Assembly: GCA_039586095.1 (NCBI GenBank)
Contig: JBDHLB010000004.1
Location: 1-49,683, forward strand
Direction of reading: 5' to 3'
DNA: 49,683 nt
From: JBDHBD01 sp039586095
GTDB lineage: Bacteria; Gemmatimonadota; Gemmatimonadetes; Palauibacterales; Palauibacteraceae
The notes below the pieces were generated by a model. The model ran no database searches. It was not told the DNA's origin and worked only from the letters and a program-made list of their open reading frames with translations. A program made the position numbers and the translations under genes. The number at the start of each line of letters is the position of its first letter. The first letter of the stretch is position 1. Below are positions 1 through 7,691 of the stretch, piece after piece.

Positions 1-804
1 AGCGCTGAGGACGCGGGTGACACGCAGCCGCTCGTGTGGGAGCGAGTCGCCACGCCGTCGGAGCCGACACTTGTTCCGCCGTCAGACCCGATCGGCGCGA
101 GCGTATGGCAGGGCACCGGCTCGCGATACTCGAAGAGAACGCGGGTCAACCGGATCGTGTGGTCCGCGTTCGGTCTTCTCGTGGTCTGTACCCTGCTATG
201 GCTCGTGTTCGAGGGCGGTCGTCGTTCCGTGAGCGGGGAGCCCACCAGGGATGAGCCGCCGCCGGCTCAGGTCGATCGCCGGGAGCCTGTGGTTGCTGCG
301 CCCGTGTCGGATCCCCCCGCAAGCCGACGCGCAATCGGAACGGCATCGCCCGCAACGCCTGGAGAAGTCGATCTGACTCCCGAGATCGTTCCTGCCCCTG
401 TGGCGGGGGTGATCGACGAACCACTCGAGAACGGTCCACCGGCGGCCGGGGAGGAAAGCGGTCCTTCCGGCCCGACGCTGGCAGAGGCGTCAGAGCTCCC
501 ACCCATCGATTCGGAATCGGCAGACGTGCGTGCCGAGTTCCTCGCGGCTCTCGAGATCTTCGACCAGGAGCACACCGGCTATCAGGAGCGCCGGGAGGCG
601 TTCGCGAGGGACCTCGTGGGGTGCAACGCGCTCAACTCGTGGTACCGCTCGGTGGGTGACGCGTTCGTGCGTCTGTCGAGCAAGGTGGTCGAAGCCGGTC
701 CGGAGCGCGCTTCCATCTGGAAAACGGGATACGAGGACGCGCAGTCGAAGATGACGGAGATCGATCAACATTACCTCGTGTCGGAGTGTCCGGTCCCCCG
801 CTGA
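1..804 (+). CDS. Bitopic membrane protein with two-cysteine ectodomain (5' end probably outside window)
   Basis: The reading frame is open from the first base, so the true start may lie upstream; GTG at 34 would give 256 residues. Counting from that GTG, a short basic cytoplasmic part (residues 1-40) is followed by one membrane segment (about 41-59, IVWSAFGLLVVCTLLWLVF), a Pro/Glu-rich linker (about 65-160) and a helical C-terminal domain with two cysteines, C197 and C252, four residues before the end. Positive charges before the membrane segment suggest the tail is outside the cytoplasm, where the cysteines could form a disulfide. The tail aligns without gaps, in two blocks, to the tail of the next gene (953-2260). 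I recognise no named family. The gene lies 148 bp upstream of the JAB-domain gene on the same strand, so the two are probably expressed together. Confidence 0.7.
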   Translation, partial: SAEDAGDTQPLVWERVATPSEPTLVPPSDPIGASVWQGTGSRYSKRTRVNRIVWSAFGLLVVCTLLWLVFEGGRRSVSGEPTRDEPPPAQVDRREPVVAAPVSDPPASRRAIGTASPATPGEVDLTPEIVPAPVAGVIDEPLENGPPAAGEESGPSGPTLAEASELPPIDSESADVRAEFLAALEIFDQEHTGYQERREAFARDLVGCNALNSWYRSVGDAFVRLSSKVVEAGPERASIWKTGYEDAQSKMTEIDQHYLVSECPVPR

Positions 805-952
805 CTCCTCACATACGGATTCGTCCCCGCCGCCACGTCTCCAGCGCGCGCAACGACTGGGCGTTGAGACCCGCGCCCGTTTCCCTTAGTCTTATGGTGC
901 CATCGAACCGAGACGTGGCGGACGACGGGCGTGTGACGAGGGGTCGGCAACG

Positions 953-2260
953 ATGGAAACACCTCACGATCGGCCTACGCAGCAGCGTGGCGAATCCGAC
1001 GCATCCGGTCAGCAAAGGTCGGATGAGTCAACCACTCGATACGAGAAGTTTCCGGCGACCGATTGCGTGTATTGGACGCCCTGGAAGCATTGGGTATCGG
1101 GCAGTCGATTTTATTCACCTTACGAAATCGTCGTCTCGCAGCCGGTGTTGGCGACGATTCGCGAGCATATCGCCGCCGACCTGGACCGAGAAGTACTGGG
1201 TCTGCTGGGCGGGGAGCTGCTCGTCTGCCCGGAGACGTTGCGTCGTTGGATCAAGGTAGAGGAGGCTCTCGAGCCGGTCCCTCCCGCTCCGGTCGGCGTA
1301 AACGGCGAGAATCTCGAACAAGCTCTGCTTCCGCTCGTGGCGGAAGCGCGTGGTAAGGGGTGGAGCCCGATCGGTTGGTATCACGTATGCGGTCGCAAGA
1401 GCTTCAACCTCTCGGAAACCGAGGTGGACATCCACGCACGCTACTTCTCCCTTCCGTGGCACGTCCTTCTCCTTGTGCTCGCGGATCTCGGCCGGCCCGC
1501 TGGCGGGATCTTCGTCCGAAGCGAGAGCGGTCGGCTGTCGCGCAACCAGTATCGACCTTTCTACGAGCTTTTGCGGGACGACGCCCAGCTTTCGAACGGG
1601 CGAGTGCGCACGTTCGTCGGCTGGCAGAACTACATGACCGATGCACCGATCGTTCGCGCGTTCAGCCAAGCCGATGAGGTAAACGGCTGGAGCGCGGCGT
1701 ATCCAGCTGTACCGCCCGCCGGTAGACAGCGGGCCCGGACAACCCGTCGTGTCGCAATCGCGGCGGCTCTGGCCGGGCTGGCGGTGTCCGGGTGGGCGAT
1801 GCGCGACCGTCTGCCGTATCAGCCGTTCGAGGGCTTTTCATCGCTCATCGAATTCGCGTCACCGGCGGAGTCGGAACCGGCAGCCGAGCCGCCGGCCGTA
1901 GCGTATCCGGAGAGTAGCCGCACCGGGGCCGGCGGATCGACGACGGTGCCGAACGAAGGAACCCTGGCCCGCTTCTACGCTCTCGCCTCGACCTACGAGC
2001 GGGCCGCGATCGGCTTCCTGCGAGGCGAGGTCGATTGTCTGCAGCTTGCGGGCACCTATCAGGCCGTGACCATGGCGTACACAGGCCTGACGCCAGGGTC
2101 GGGAGAGGGCGGCGACGAGTTCCTCGATGTCGCCGGCCGGTTGAACCGGTCGATAGACAACGGAACGGCGAACGAGCGAACGCCAGCGCGGACGGACCCG
2201 GAGGTCCGGATGCAGAGGATTCAGGAGACGTTTACCGCGTCGGGCTGCGAGCTGCCCTAG
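953..2260 (+). CDS. Membrane-anchored JAB/MPN (JAMM-like) domain protein with variant metal-site residues
   Basis: 435 residues; ATG preceded by AGGGG at a plausible distance. Residues about 50-215 read as a JAB/MPN domain: the usual catalytic-Glu region is present (E80 in DREVLGLLGG), then GWYH at 141-144, LSETE at 153-157 and the typical following helix with PWHV. In JAMM proteases the metal motif is HxHP...SxxD. Here the second His is Cys (H144-V-C146) and the Asp position is Glu (E157; D159 is nearby), so activity is uncertain. One membrane segment follows (about 266-283), then a Pro/Ala linker and a C-terminal domain with C362 and C432 that matches the preceding gene's tail. JAB proteins remove ubiquitin-like modifiers or process small proteins; here a membrane-tethered, perhaps non-catalytic, sensor is equally possible. 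No E1, E2 or ubiquitin-like gene is visible in the window. Confidence 0.72.
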   Translation: METPHDRPTQQRGESDASGQQRSDESTTRYEKFPATDCVYWTPWKHWVSGSRFYSPYEIVVSQPVLATIREHIAADLDREVLGLLGGELLVCPETLRRWIKVEEALEPVPPAPVGVNGENLEQALLPLVAEARGKGWSPIGWYHVCGRKSFNLSETEVDIHARYFSLPWHVLLLVLADLGRPAGGIFVRSESGRLSRNQYRPFYELLRDDAQLSNGRVRTFVGWQNYMTDAPIVRAFSQADEVNGWSAAYPAVPPAGRQRARTTRRVAIAAALAGLAVSGWAMRDRLPYQPFEGFSSLIEFASPAESEPAAEPPAVAYPESSRTGAGGSTTVPNEGTLARFYALASTYERAAIGFLRGEVDCLQLAGTYQAVTMAYTGLTPGSGEGGDEFLDVAGRLNRSIDNGTANERTPARTDPEVRMQRIQETFTASGCELP

Positions 2261-2284
2261 GCCACGACGCGCCATCGATCGCTC

Positions 2285-2485
2285 GTAGAGACACCAGCCC
2301 TCCCGATGTCCCTCGTCACCGAACCGCTTGGCGAACCGGCCGGCATCGAAATGGGAGCGCCGGGGGCAGTCGTCGTGAATCGTGCGCCCGTAGGCAAACT
2401 TCGGTCGCCCCAGATCATCCAGCTCGGGCAGCGTCCCGAACGTGGCGTATTGCAGCACGGTGCCGAGAAAGTTGTCGGGTTGGCA
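2285..2485 (-). pseudogene. Remnant of [NiFe]-hydrogenase small subunit (HyaA/HupS-like)
   Basis: The minus strand encodes about 67 residues that read as the C-terminal half of a [NiFe]-hydrogenase small subunit: PDNFLGTVLQYATFGTLPEL, then GRPKFAYGRTIHDDCPRRSH, then FDAGRFAKRFGDEGHREGWC and LY. In intact proteins this stretch begins at the GCPPNP motif and continues through WCLYKxGCKGP, which supplies FeS-cluster ligands. Here the similarity begins at a bare Cys (TCQPDNF) and stops after WCLY; the following residues are unrelated. There is no start codon, N-terminal half or large subunit nearby, so this is a truncated relic. It lies 24 bp from the end of the JAB gene and about 96 bp from the start of a nickel/cobalt-type transporter on the other strand. 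Confidence 0.85.
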
Positions 2486-2581
2486 GGTGGGTTCGGACCC
2501 CACCCGTGCGGGTGGGATAGCGGACGGTCGGGCTGGGCGTAGGTTTCTGGTCCCCGGCGGATTTCGCATCGGAGACGGTAG

Positions 2582-3307
2582 ATGGAAGGCAATCTGCTGA
2601 TACTGGCTGGAACGGCAGCGTCTCTCGCGATCGTCCACACGCTCATCGGGCCGGATCACTACCTTCCGTTCATCGCGATGAGCCGGGCGCGCGATTGGAG
2701 TCTGAAGCGCACACTCGGCATCACGGCCGCGTGCGGGCTGGGCCACGTGGCCGGCTCGATCGCTCTGGGCGTACTGGGCATCCTTCTTGGCCTGGCCCTG
2801 GGCGGATTGGAATGGATCGAGGGCGTGCGAGGCCAGGTGGCAGGCTGGTTACTGATCGGGTTCGGGCTCGCGTATACCGCCTGGGGGATCCGGAGAGGTG
2901 TTCGGAACCGACCGCACTCTCACTGGCATACGCATAAGGACGGGGTCGCGCACGCGCACCGCCATCGCCATGCCGGGACGCACGCGCATGCGCACGACGA
3001 ATCCGCGCCCGCCGCACTCGAGGCGGCCAGCCTCACGCCGTGGGTGCTGTTCACGATCTTCGTGTTCGGACCGTGTGAACCTCTGATCCCGCTGCTCATG
3101 TACCCTGCCGCAGAGGGAAGCTGGGGCGGTGTGGCGCTCGTTGGCGGTGTGTTCGGCGTCCTCACCGTTACCACGATGCTGGGTGCCGTTTGGGTGGGCT
3201 ACGTGGGGCTTTCCCGGCTGTCGTTCGGGCGCATGGAGCGCTACTCCCACGCGTTGGCGGGGCTGGCGGTGCTGGCCTGCGGGGCGGCCATTCAGCTCGG
3301 ACTCTAG
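2582..3307 (+). CDS. NicO/UreH-like metal (Ni/Co) transporter with His-rich loop
   Basis: 241 residues with about six hydrophobic segments. The N-terminal DHYLPFIAMSRARDWS and GLGHVAG motifs are typical of the NicO/RcnA/UreH-like family of nickel or cobalt permeases and efflux proteins. A central loop (about residues 112-140) is packed with histidines (HSHWHTHK, HAHRHRHAGTHAHAHDE), as expected for metal capture. FGPCEPLIPLL in the second half is also characteristic. The start is ATG with GGAG a few bases upstream. The stop codon shares the bases CTAG with the stop of the convergent regulator remnant. The neighbouring hydrogenase relic makes a past role in nickel supply attractive, but direction of transport and metal cannot be read from sequence. 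Confidence 0.82.
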   Translation: MEGNLLILAGTAASLAIVHTLIGPDHYLPFIAMSRARDWSLKRTLGITAACGLGHVAGSIALGVLGILLGLALGGLEWIEGVRGQVAGWLLIGFGLAYTAWGIRRGVRNRPHSHWHTHKDGVAHAHRHRHAGTHAHAHDESAPAALEAASLTPWVLFTIFVFGPCEPLIPLLMYPAAEGSWGGVALVGGVFGVLTVTTMLGAVWVGYVGLSRLSFGRMERYSHALAGLAVLACGAAIQLGL

Positions 3308-3696
3308 CCCCGACTCTTTCTCCACTCCTTCTCCGGGTCGACCAGGTGTTCTCGGGCGGCGTAGGCGACCAGCTCGGCACGGCTGTGCAGGTCGAGCTTG
3401 TCCAGGATGTTCTGAACGTGGTACTTGACCGTGTTCTCGGTCACGCCCAGGCACTCTTCAGGCTCCCGGTTCGATACGGTGCCGCGAACCATACACCGAA
3501 GCACGTCGACCTCACGCGCGGTGAGCGCCGATCGGTCGAGACGCCCGGTCCGTTTGGGCTCCACGGGCCGAGCGACCTCTTCCATGAGCTTGGCGGCAAC
3601 GTGGGGAGTGATCGCCGGCTCCCCGCGGCCCACGGCGTCGAGCATCTGGAAGAACGCGTCTGACTCCAGATCCTTCAACAGGTAGCCCTTCGCGCC
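3304..3696 (-). pseudogene. C-terminal remnant of a NarL/LuxR-type response regulator
   Basis: Reading from about 3696 the protein begins at GAKGYLLKDLES, which is the last helix-strand region of a receiver domain, then a linker and a LuxR-type HTH (LTAREVDVLRCMVRG ... VTENTVKYHVQNILDKL). The phosphorylated Asp and nearly all of the receiver are missing. The sequence upstream on the minus strand switches directly to a histidine kinase in a different frame. In the HTH, NREPEECLGV has Pro where the family has Ile-Ala (NREIAE), a substitution that should break the helix and suggests decay. A TTG at 3678 could in principle start a 124-residue HTH protein, but I treat it as a relic. Confidence 0.8.
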
Positions 3697-4514
3697 GCGG
3701 TGGCGAGCTGATCCAGCTGTCCGCGGGCCTCCTCCACTCGACCGTGTGCCATGAAACCGCTCACGGCCTGATCCTTCGCGTTCACATGGGCGAGAATCTG
3801 GGCCATCCCGTCGTGAATCTCGCCCCCGATGCGCTCCCTTTCCTCGGTCAGGGCGAGGGTGCGCAGTCGGTCGGGGAGCTGCGCGTTGTCGATCGCGAGG
3901 GCGGCCGCTGTAGCGATCCGAACCAGTGTTTCTTGGTCCAGCGTGGTGAAGGGTCTCTCGTTCTTCTTGTCGGCGACGAGCAGCCTTCCCCGGAGCGGTT
4001 CTTTGCAGTCCAGTGGGACGATGAGCAAAGCACGGAGACCGAGTCGTCTTCGAAGTCGCCTTCCGAACGGCGCGTCCCGACGAAAGTCGTCGATCCGAAA
4101 CGGCTCCGTGGTGGCCAGCGCGAGACTCAGGATTTCGGCCCCTTCCGGCCTGAGACGCAGACGCTTTCGCTGCTCGGCGTCCAGACCCGTCGTCACCACG
4201 TGCGTGACCTCGTGCAGCTCGTTGGCGAGCACCAGGGTGCCGTAACGGGACTCAGTGAGCTCGGTCGCCCGGTCGACGACCTTCTGGAGAACTTCACGCA
4301 GCGAGACCGCTCCGTAGATCTCCTCGACGCCCTCGTGGATCGCGGTCAGCTCGCGCTGTTGCCGATCCAGTTGCCGTTGAATGGTCTCCAGCAGATCGAA
4401 CCCGCCGCCGAACACGAAGATCGCACCTGCCAGCACGATCAGATCCATCAGGACGCGACCCGTCCACGAGTCCAGCGCCGGGAAAAAGCGGTAGCGAAGC
4501 AGCTCCACCAGCAC
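3675..4514 (-). pseudogene. Truncated GAF/HisKA_3 sensor histidine kinase lacking its ATPase domain
   Basis: Residues about 20-38 (from GTG 4514) are hydrophobic, 40-65 look like a coiled linker, 75-205 match a GAF domain, and 224-240 carry the HisKA_3 H-box EERERIGGEIHDGMAQ with the phospho-acceptor H234. The dimerisation helix then ends at ATAARRATC and a stop. The whole HATPase_c domain is absent. At about 3695-3702 the sequence continues, in another frame, as the end of a response regulator receiver domain, so a deletion appears to have removed the ATPase domain plus most of the receiver. The 5' end is also unclear: further hydrophobic sequence lies upstream in frame, with a stop near 4567 and no good start codon. 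Confidence 0.82.
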
Positions 4515-4586
4515 GAACAGTGCGACAAGGGTAAGGATGAAGACCAGATGAAAACGTCTCAGCTTCGTTCAGGGCACGGGACCGAC

Positions 4587-5633
4587 CTACGCGAGCAAGA
4601 CGCTCCGAATCGTCCGGGCGTACTCGGCGCTGGGCTCGTCATCGGTGATCAACTCGATCTGTGAGGGACTCGACACGCCGAGCCCGAGCTCGACCGCACG
4701 CGCGATCTGCTCCAGCTCGAAGATCCTGCCTTCGCTCACCTGCGGGGTGGTGCCGTAGTACCGCAGCAGAGCCACGCCCACGGCATCGAGTGCGATCCGA
4801 TCGGTGCTGGCCAGCACCACCTCCGACTCCACGCGTTTCCCCTCGTGGGGCCCGCCGTCGACGAACGATTCCACGCCATCCAAAACGATCACATCGGGGT
4901 CGTACGCGACGTTCAGCTCGGCGATCATGCGTCGCATGTCGGGTGACCCGTGCAGCTCCCGCATGTAATTGTGCGATTCGCCGGGGACCTGCTTGGCGGC
5001 CAGGCCGACGGAGTTCTTGAGCGATAGCGTGAAATGTCCTCCGTACTGGTGCGTCTTCAGGCAGCATGCCTGAACGACTCCATCCGCCTCCAGCACGGCC
5101 TGTGGAATCGCGAAGCCTCGCTCCCAGTGGCCGTTCTCGACGTCGACGCGCACCCACTGATCGGCCTCCAGCTCATCGAACACGAGGGTGTCGAAGCCCA
5201 GCTCGTCCGCGAGCGCAAAGATGCCCTTCCGCTCCATCACGCCGCGGGTGTTCCCCATCCCGCTGCGGTCGCCCAGCGTGATTCGGTCGGCCCCTTCGTC
5301 GCGCAGCACCTGCACCAGGGCTTTGAGGGTCTCCTCGTGACTCGAGCCGGGCGCCGGATGGTGGCTGTTGAAGTTCGGCTTTATGAACAGGTGTCTGCCG
5401 GCGGGGGGCTCGTAGTCGACGAGATTCAGCGCCCGGCGTACTCCTGCCGCGCGGTCCCGGGTCTTCACGAACGCCACCTTGCCCGTGGCGGCCTGTTCGG
5501 TGGCTCCCGCTAACGGCTCGGCGGGCGCCACGCGCACCCAATCAGCGGCTGCCTCGCCCGCCCGGGCCCAGCGGGCCGTCAACACCACACCACCCAAACC
5601 CGCGCTCGACTTCAAGAACCCGCGTCTATCCAT
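4587..5633 (-). CDS. DUF362 domain protein with Tat signal
   Basis: About 348 residues. The N-terminus MDRRGFLKSSAGLGGVV is a twin-arginine signal, so the protein is probably exported folded. The body matches DUF362: FIKPNFNSHHPAPGSSHEE, GDRSGMGNTR, ACCLKTHQYGGHFTLSLKN, then PDVIVLDGVESFVDGGPHEG and STDRIALDAVGVALL. Unlike longer members it has no ferredoxin-type cysteine cluster. Two adjacent ATG codons occur (5636 and 5633); GGAGG lies five bases before the second, so I chose 5633. It follows psuG on the same strand after 52 bp and may be co-transcribed. DUF362 function is not established. Confidence 0.85.
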   Translation of the reverse strand: MDRRGFLKSSAGLGGVVLTARWARAGEAAADWVRVAPAEPLAGATEQAATGKVAFVKTRDRAAGVRRALNLVDYEPPAGRHLFIKPNFNSHHPAPGSSHEETLKALVQVLRDEGADRITLGDRSGMGNTRGVMERKGIFALADELGFDTLVFDELEADQWVRVDVENGHWERGFAIPQAVLEADGVVQACCLKTHQYGGHFTLSLKNSVGLAAKQVPGESHNYMRELHGSPDMRRMIAELNVAYDPDVIVLDGVESFVDGGPHEGKRVESEVVLASTDRIALDAVGVALLRYYGTTPQVSEGRIFELEQIARAVELGLGVSSPSQIELITDDEPSAEYARTIRSVLLA

Positions 5634-5685
5634 CATACCCTCCGTGTCTCTACCCATGGATGATGGCGACCGGCAGCGGATTCGA

Positions 5686-6612
5686 CTAGGCGCCCCGGCG
5701 GCTCGCCAGGGCCACCGCGACTCGGGCGGCGAGCCGGGCATTGTCGGCGAGCAGCGCAATGTTCGTCTCCACCGTACGCCCTTTGCTGATTCCAGCTAGA
5801 CGGTCCAGCAGATAGGGGGTGATCGCTTTTCCGGCGATGCCTTCCGCACGTGCCGCATCGGCGGCGCGGCCAAGCCACGATTCGACCTGGGCCGACGGCA
5901 GCGCGTGTGAATCGGGGGGTGGATTCGCGAGCACGAGGCCCGCCCCATCCAGCGCCCAGTGGGCCTCCATCATCCCCGCGGCCTGCTCCGGTGTCTCGAC
6001 CCGGTGCTCCAACGGCAGCCCGCTCTCTCGCGAATAGAACGCCGGAAACTCGTCGACCCCGTACCCGATGACCGGAACTCCGAGCGTCTCCAGGGCCTCC
6101 AGAGTCCGCGCCAGGTCCAGCACGGATTTGGCGCCGGCGCACACCACGGCGACGGCGGCGAGACTCAACTCCGTAAGATCCGCCGAGATATCGAGCGTGT
6201 GCTCGGCACCCCGGTGCACACCACCGATGCCGCCCGTCGCCAGCACGCGCACGCCGGCGAGGGCAGCGATCCTCAGGGTGCCCGCGACAGTCGTGGCACC
6301 CGCACGGCCGGCCGCGAGCAGGGCGCCCAGATCCCGGCTGCTCGCCTTTGCCACGCCGTCGGCCGCCGCCAGCCGTTCCAGCTCCCCCGGCGACAGTCCG
6401 ACCACCGCCTCTCGGTCCAGCAGGCCGATCGTGGCCGGTACAGCGCCCTCCGCTCGCACGGTCGCCTCCAGCTCGAGTGCGACCTCCAGATTGCGAGGTT
6501 TGGGTAGCCCGTGTGCGATCAGGGTGGACTCGAGCGCCACCACGGCACGGCCCTCATCGAGGGCTTGAAGTGCTTCGCTGCGGATCCGTAACCGACTGTG
6601 CAGTGTTCCCAC
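5686..6612 (-). CDS. psuG: Pseudouridine-5'-phosphate glycosidase
   Basis: 308 residues from GTG 6612, close to the usual length near 310. The enzyme splits pseudouridine 5'-phosphate into uracil and ribose 5-phosphate in the cytoplasm. Family motifs are clear: VALESTLIAHGLPKPRNLEV, ATIGLLDREAVVGL, KASSRDLGALLA, GTLRIAALAGVRVLATGGIG, and CAGAKSVLDL, whose Lys corresponds to the Schiff-base lysine of the family. It ends with NPPPDSHALP and KAITPYLLDRLAGISKGRTV. An in-frame ATG-less extension upstream to 6831 lacks conserved sequence, so GTG 6612 with GGAG upstream is preferred. No pseudouridine kinase gene (psuK) is adjacent. Divergent from the radical SAM gene across 91 bp. Confidence 0.93.
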   Translation of the reverse strand: MGTLHSRLRIRSEALQALDEGRAVVALESTLIAHGLPKPRNLEVALELEATVRAEGAVPATIGLLDREAVVGLSPGELERLAAADGVAKASSRDLGALLAAGRAGATTVAGTLRIAALAGVRVLATGGIGGVHRGAEHTLDISADLTELSLAAVAVVCAGAKSVLDLARTLEALETLGVPVIGYGVDEFPAFYSRESGLPLEHRVETPEQAAGMMEAHWALDGAGLVLANPPPDSHALPSAQVESWLGRAADAARAEGIAGKAITPYLLDRLAGISKGRTVETNIALLADNARLAARVAVALASRRGA

Positions 6613-6703
6613 TCCAGTTGACTCCGGTAGGCCGACCCCGAAGCATGGTGCATCCGATGGGGTATCGGCCAGAGCACATACGGAAGACCGAAGGATCAGA
6701 ACG

Positions 6704-7654
6704 GTGAGCCTCAGCCCGACCTTAGCGAAGTTCGACGACCCGGACGTGACGGCCGATGGACAGCCGCGGGCATTCGTCGATCTCGTCGCCCTCCGCACCC
6801 TGTGGTTCAACACGGGCACGCTCTGCAACATCGAGTGTGGCCATTGCTACATCGAGTCCAGCCCGCTCAATGACCGCCTTGCCTACCTCACGCTCGCGGA
6901 GGTGCGGCAGTACCTGGACGAAGTCGTCGCTCTGGAGCTGCCGACCGTCGAGATCGGCTTCACGGGCGGCGAGCCATTCATGAACGGCGACTTCATCGGC
7001 ATGCTGGATGAGACCATGCGGCGCGGCTTTCGAGCGCTGGTGCTCACCAACGCGATGCAGCCGATGCAGCGCCCACGCGTTCTCGAGTCCCTGAGACAGC
7101 TCCGGCGGAAATACGATAGGCAGCTCACTCTGCGTGTGAGCATCGACCATTACACCGGTGAGCTGCACGAAATCGAACGCGGGTCTGGCACCTGGAAAGT
7201 GGCGCTGAGCGGACTCGAGTGGCTCGCGAGGGAGGGCTTCCGGGTCGCCGTGGCCGGGCGGACGTGCTGGCAGGAGGCCGAGTCCGAACTCCGCGCCGGG
7301 TACGCCCGGTTGTTCGCAGAGCGAAACATCCCGGTGAACGCGCACGACGCCGCGGAACTGGTCCTGTTTCCCGAGATGGACGAAGCGGCCGATGTGCCGG
7401 AGATCACCACGGGCTGCTGGGAGGTCCTCGGCCAATCGCCCGACGATGTGATGTGCGCGTCCAGTCGAATGGTCGTTCGACGAATGGGTGGCGCTCGGCC
7501 CACGGTGCTCGCCTGCACGCTCATCCCGTACGATCCACAGTTCGAGCTGGGCGAAAGCCTCGAGGCGGCCACCGGAAGCACGGTGAAGCTGAACCACCCG
7601 CACTGCGCGAAGTTCTGCGTGTTGGGTGGAGGCTCGTGCAGCGTGGATCTCTAG
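6704..7654 (+). CDS. Radical SAM protein with C-terminal cysteine cluster
   Basis: 316 residues, GTG start with AAGGA upstream. The [4Fe-4S]/SAM motif CxxxCxxC is at C41, C45 and C48 (CNIECGHCYI), followed by the GGEP motif in VEIGFTGGEPFMN. The C-terminal third has further cysteines (TTGCWEV, VMCASSR, VLACTL, and HCAKFCVLGGGSCS at the end) that could hold an auxiliary FeS cluster. The substrate is unknown. It is monocistronic between divergent psuG and a convergent SDR gene, and there is no obvious peptide precursor next to it. Confidence 0.82.
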   Translation: MSLSPTLAKFDDPDVTADGQPRAFVDLVALRTLWFNTGTLCNIECGHCYIESSPLNDRLAYLTLAEVRQYLDEVVALELPTVEIGFTGGEPFMNGDFIGMLDETMRRGFRALVLTNAMQPMQRPRVLESLRQLRRKYDRQLTLRVSIDHYTGELHEIERGSGTWKVALSGLEWLAREGFRVAVAGRTCWQEAESELRAGYARLFAERNIPVNAHDAAELVLFPEMDEAADVPEITTGCWEVLGQSPDDVMCASSRMVVRRMGGARPTVLACTLIPYDPQFELGESLEAATGSTVKLNHPHCAKFCVLGGGSCSVDL

Positions 7655-7691
7655 CGGGCGTTGCAGCCCGCCCTGCGAGCCCAGCCAGTTT

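Noticed and set aside
864..892. TTGAGA-N17-TAGTCT as a promoter for the JAB gene
   Set aside because: The -10 match is weak (3 of 6) and the neighbouring gene could supply the transcript; not strong enough to list.
2486..2516. Sequence resembling a tRNA T-arm (GTGGG-TTCGGAC-CCCAC)
   Set aside because: The flanking sequence is hydrogenase-relic codons with no anticodon arm, D-arm or matching acceptor stem, and the loop lacks the conserved A58.
3304..3678. Independent single-domain HTH regulator starting at TTG 3678
   Set aside because: No ribosome binding site, receiver fragment visible upstream in the same frame, and a helix-breaking Pro; a relic is more likely.
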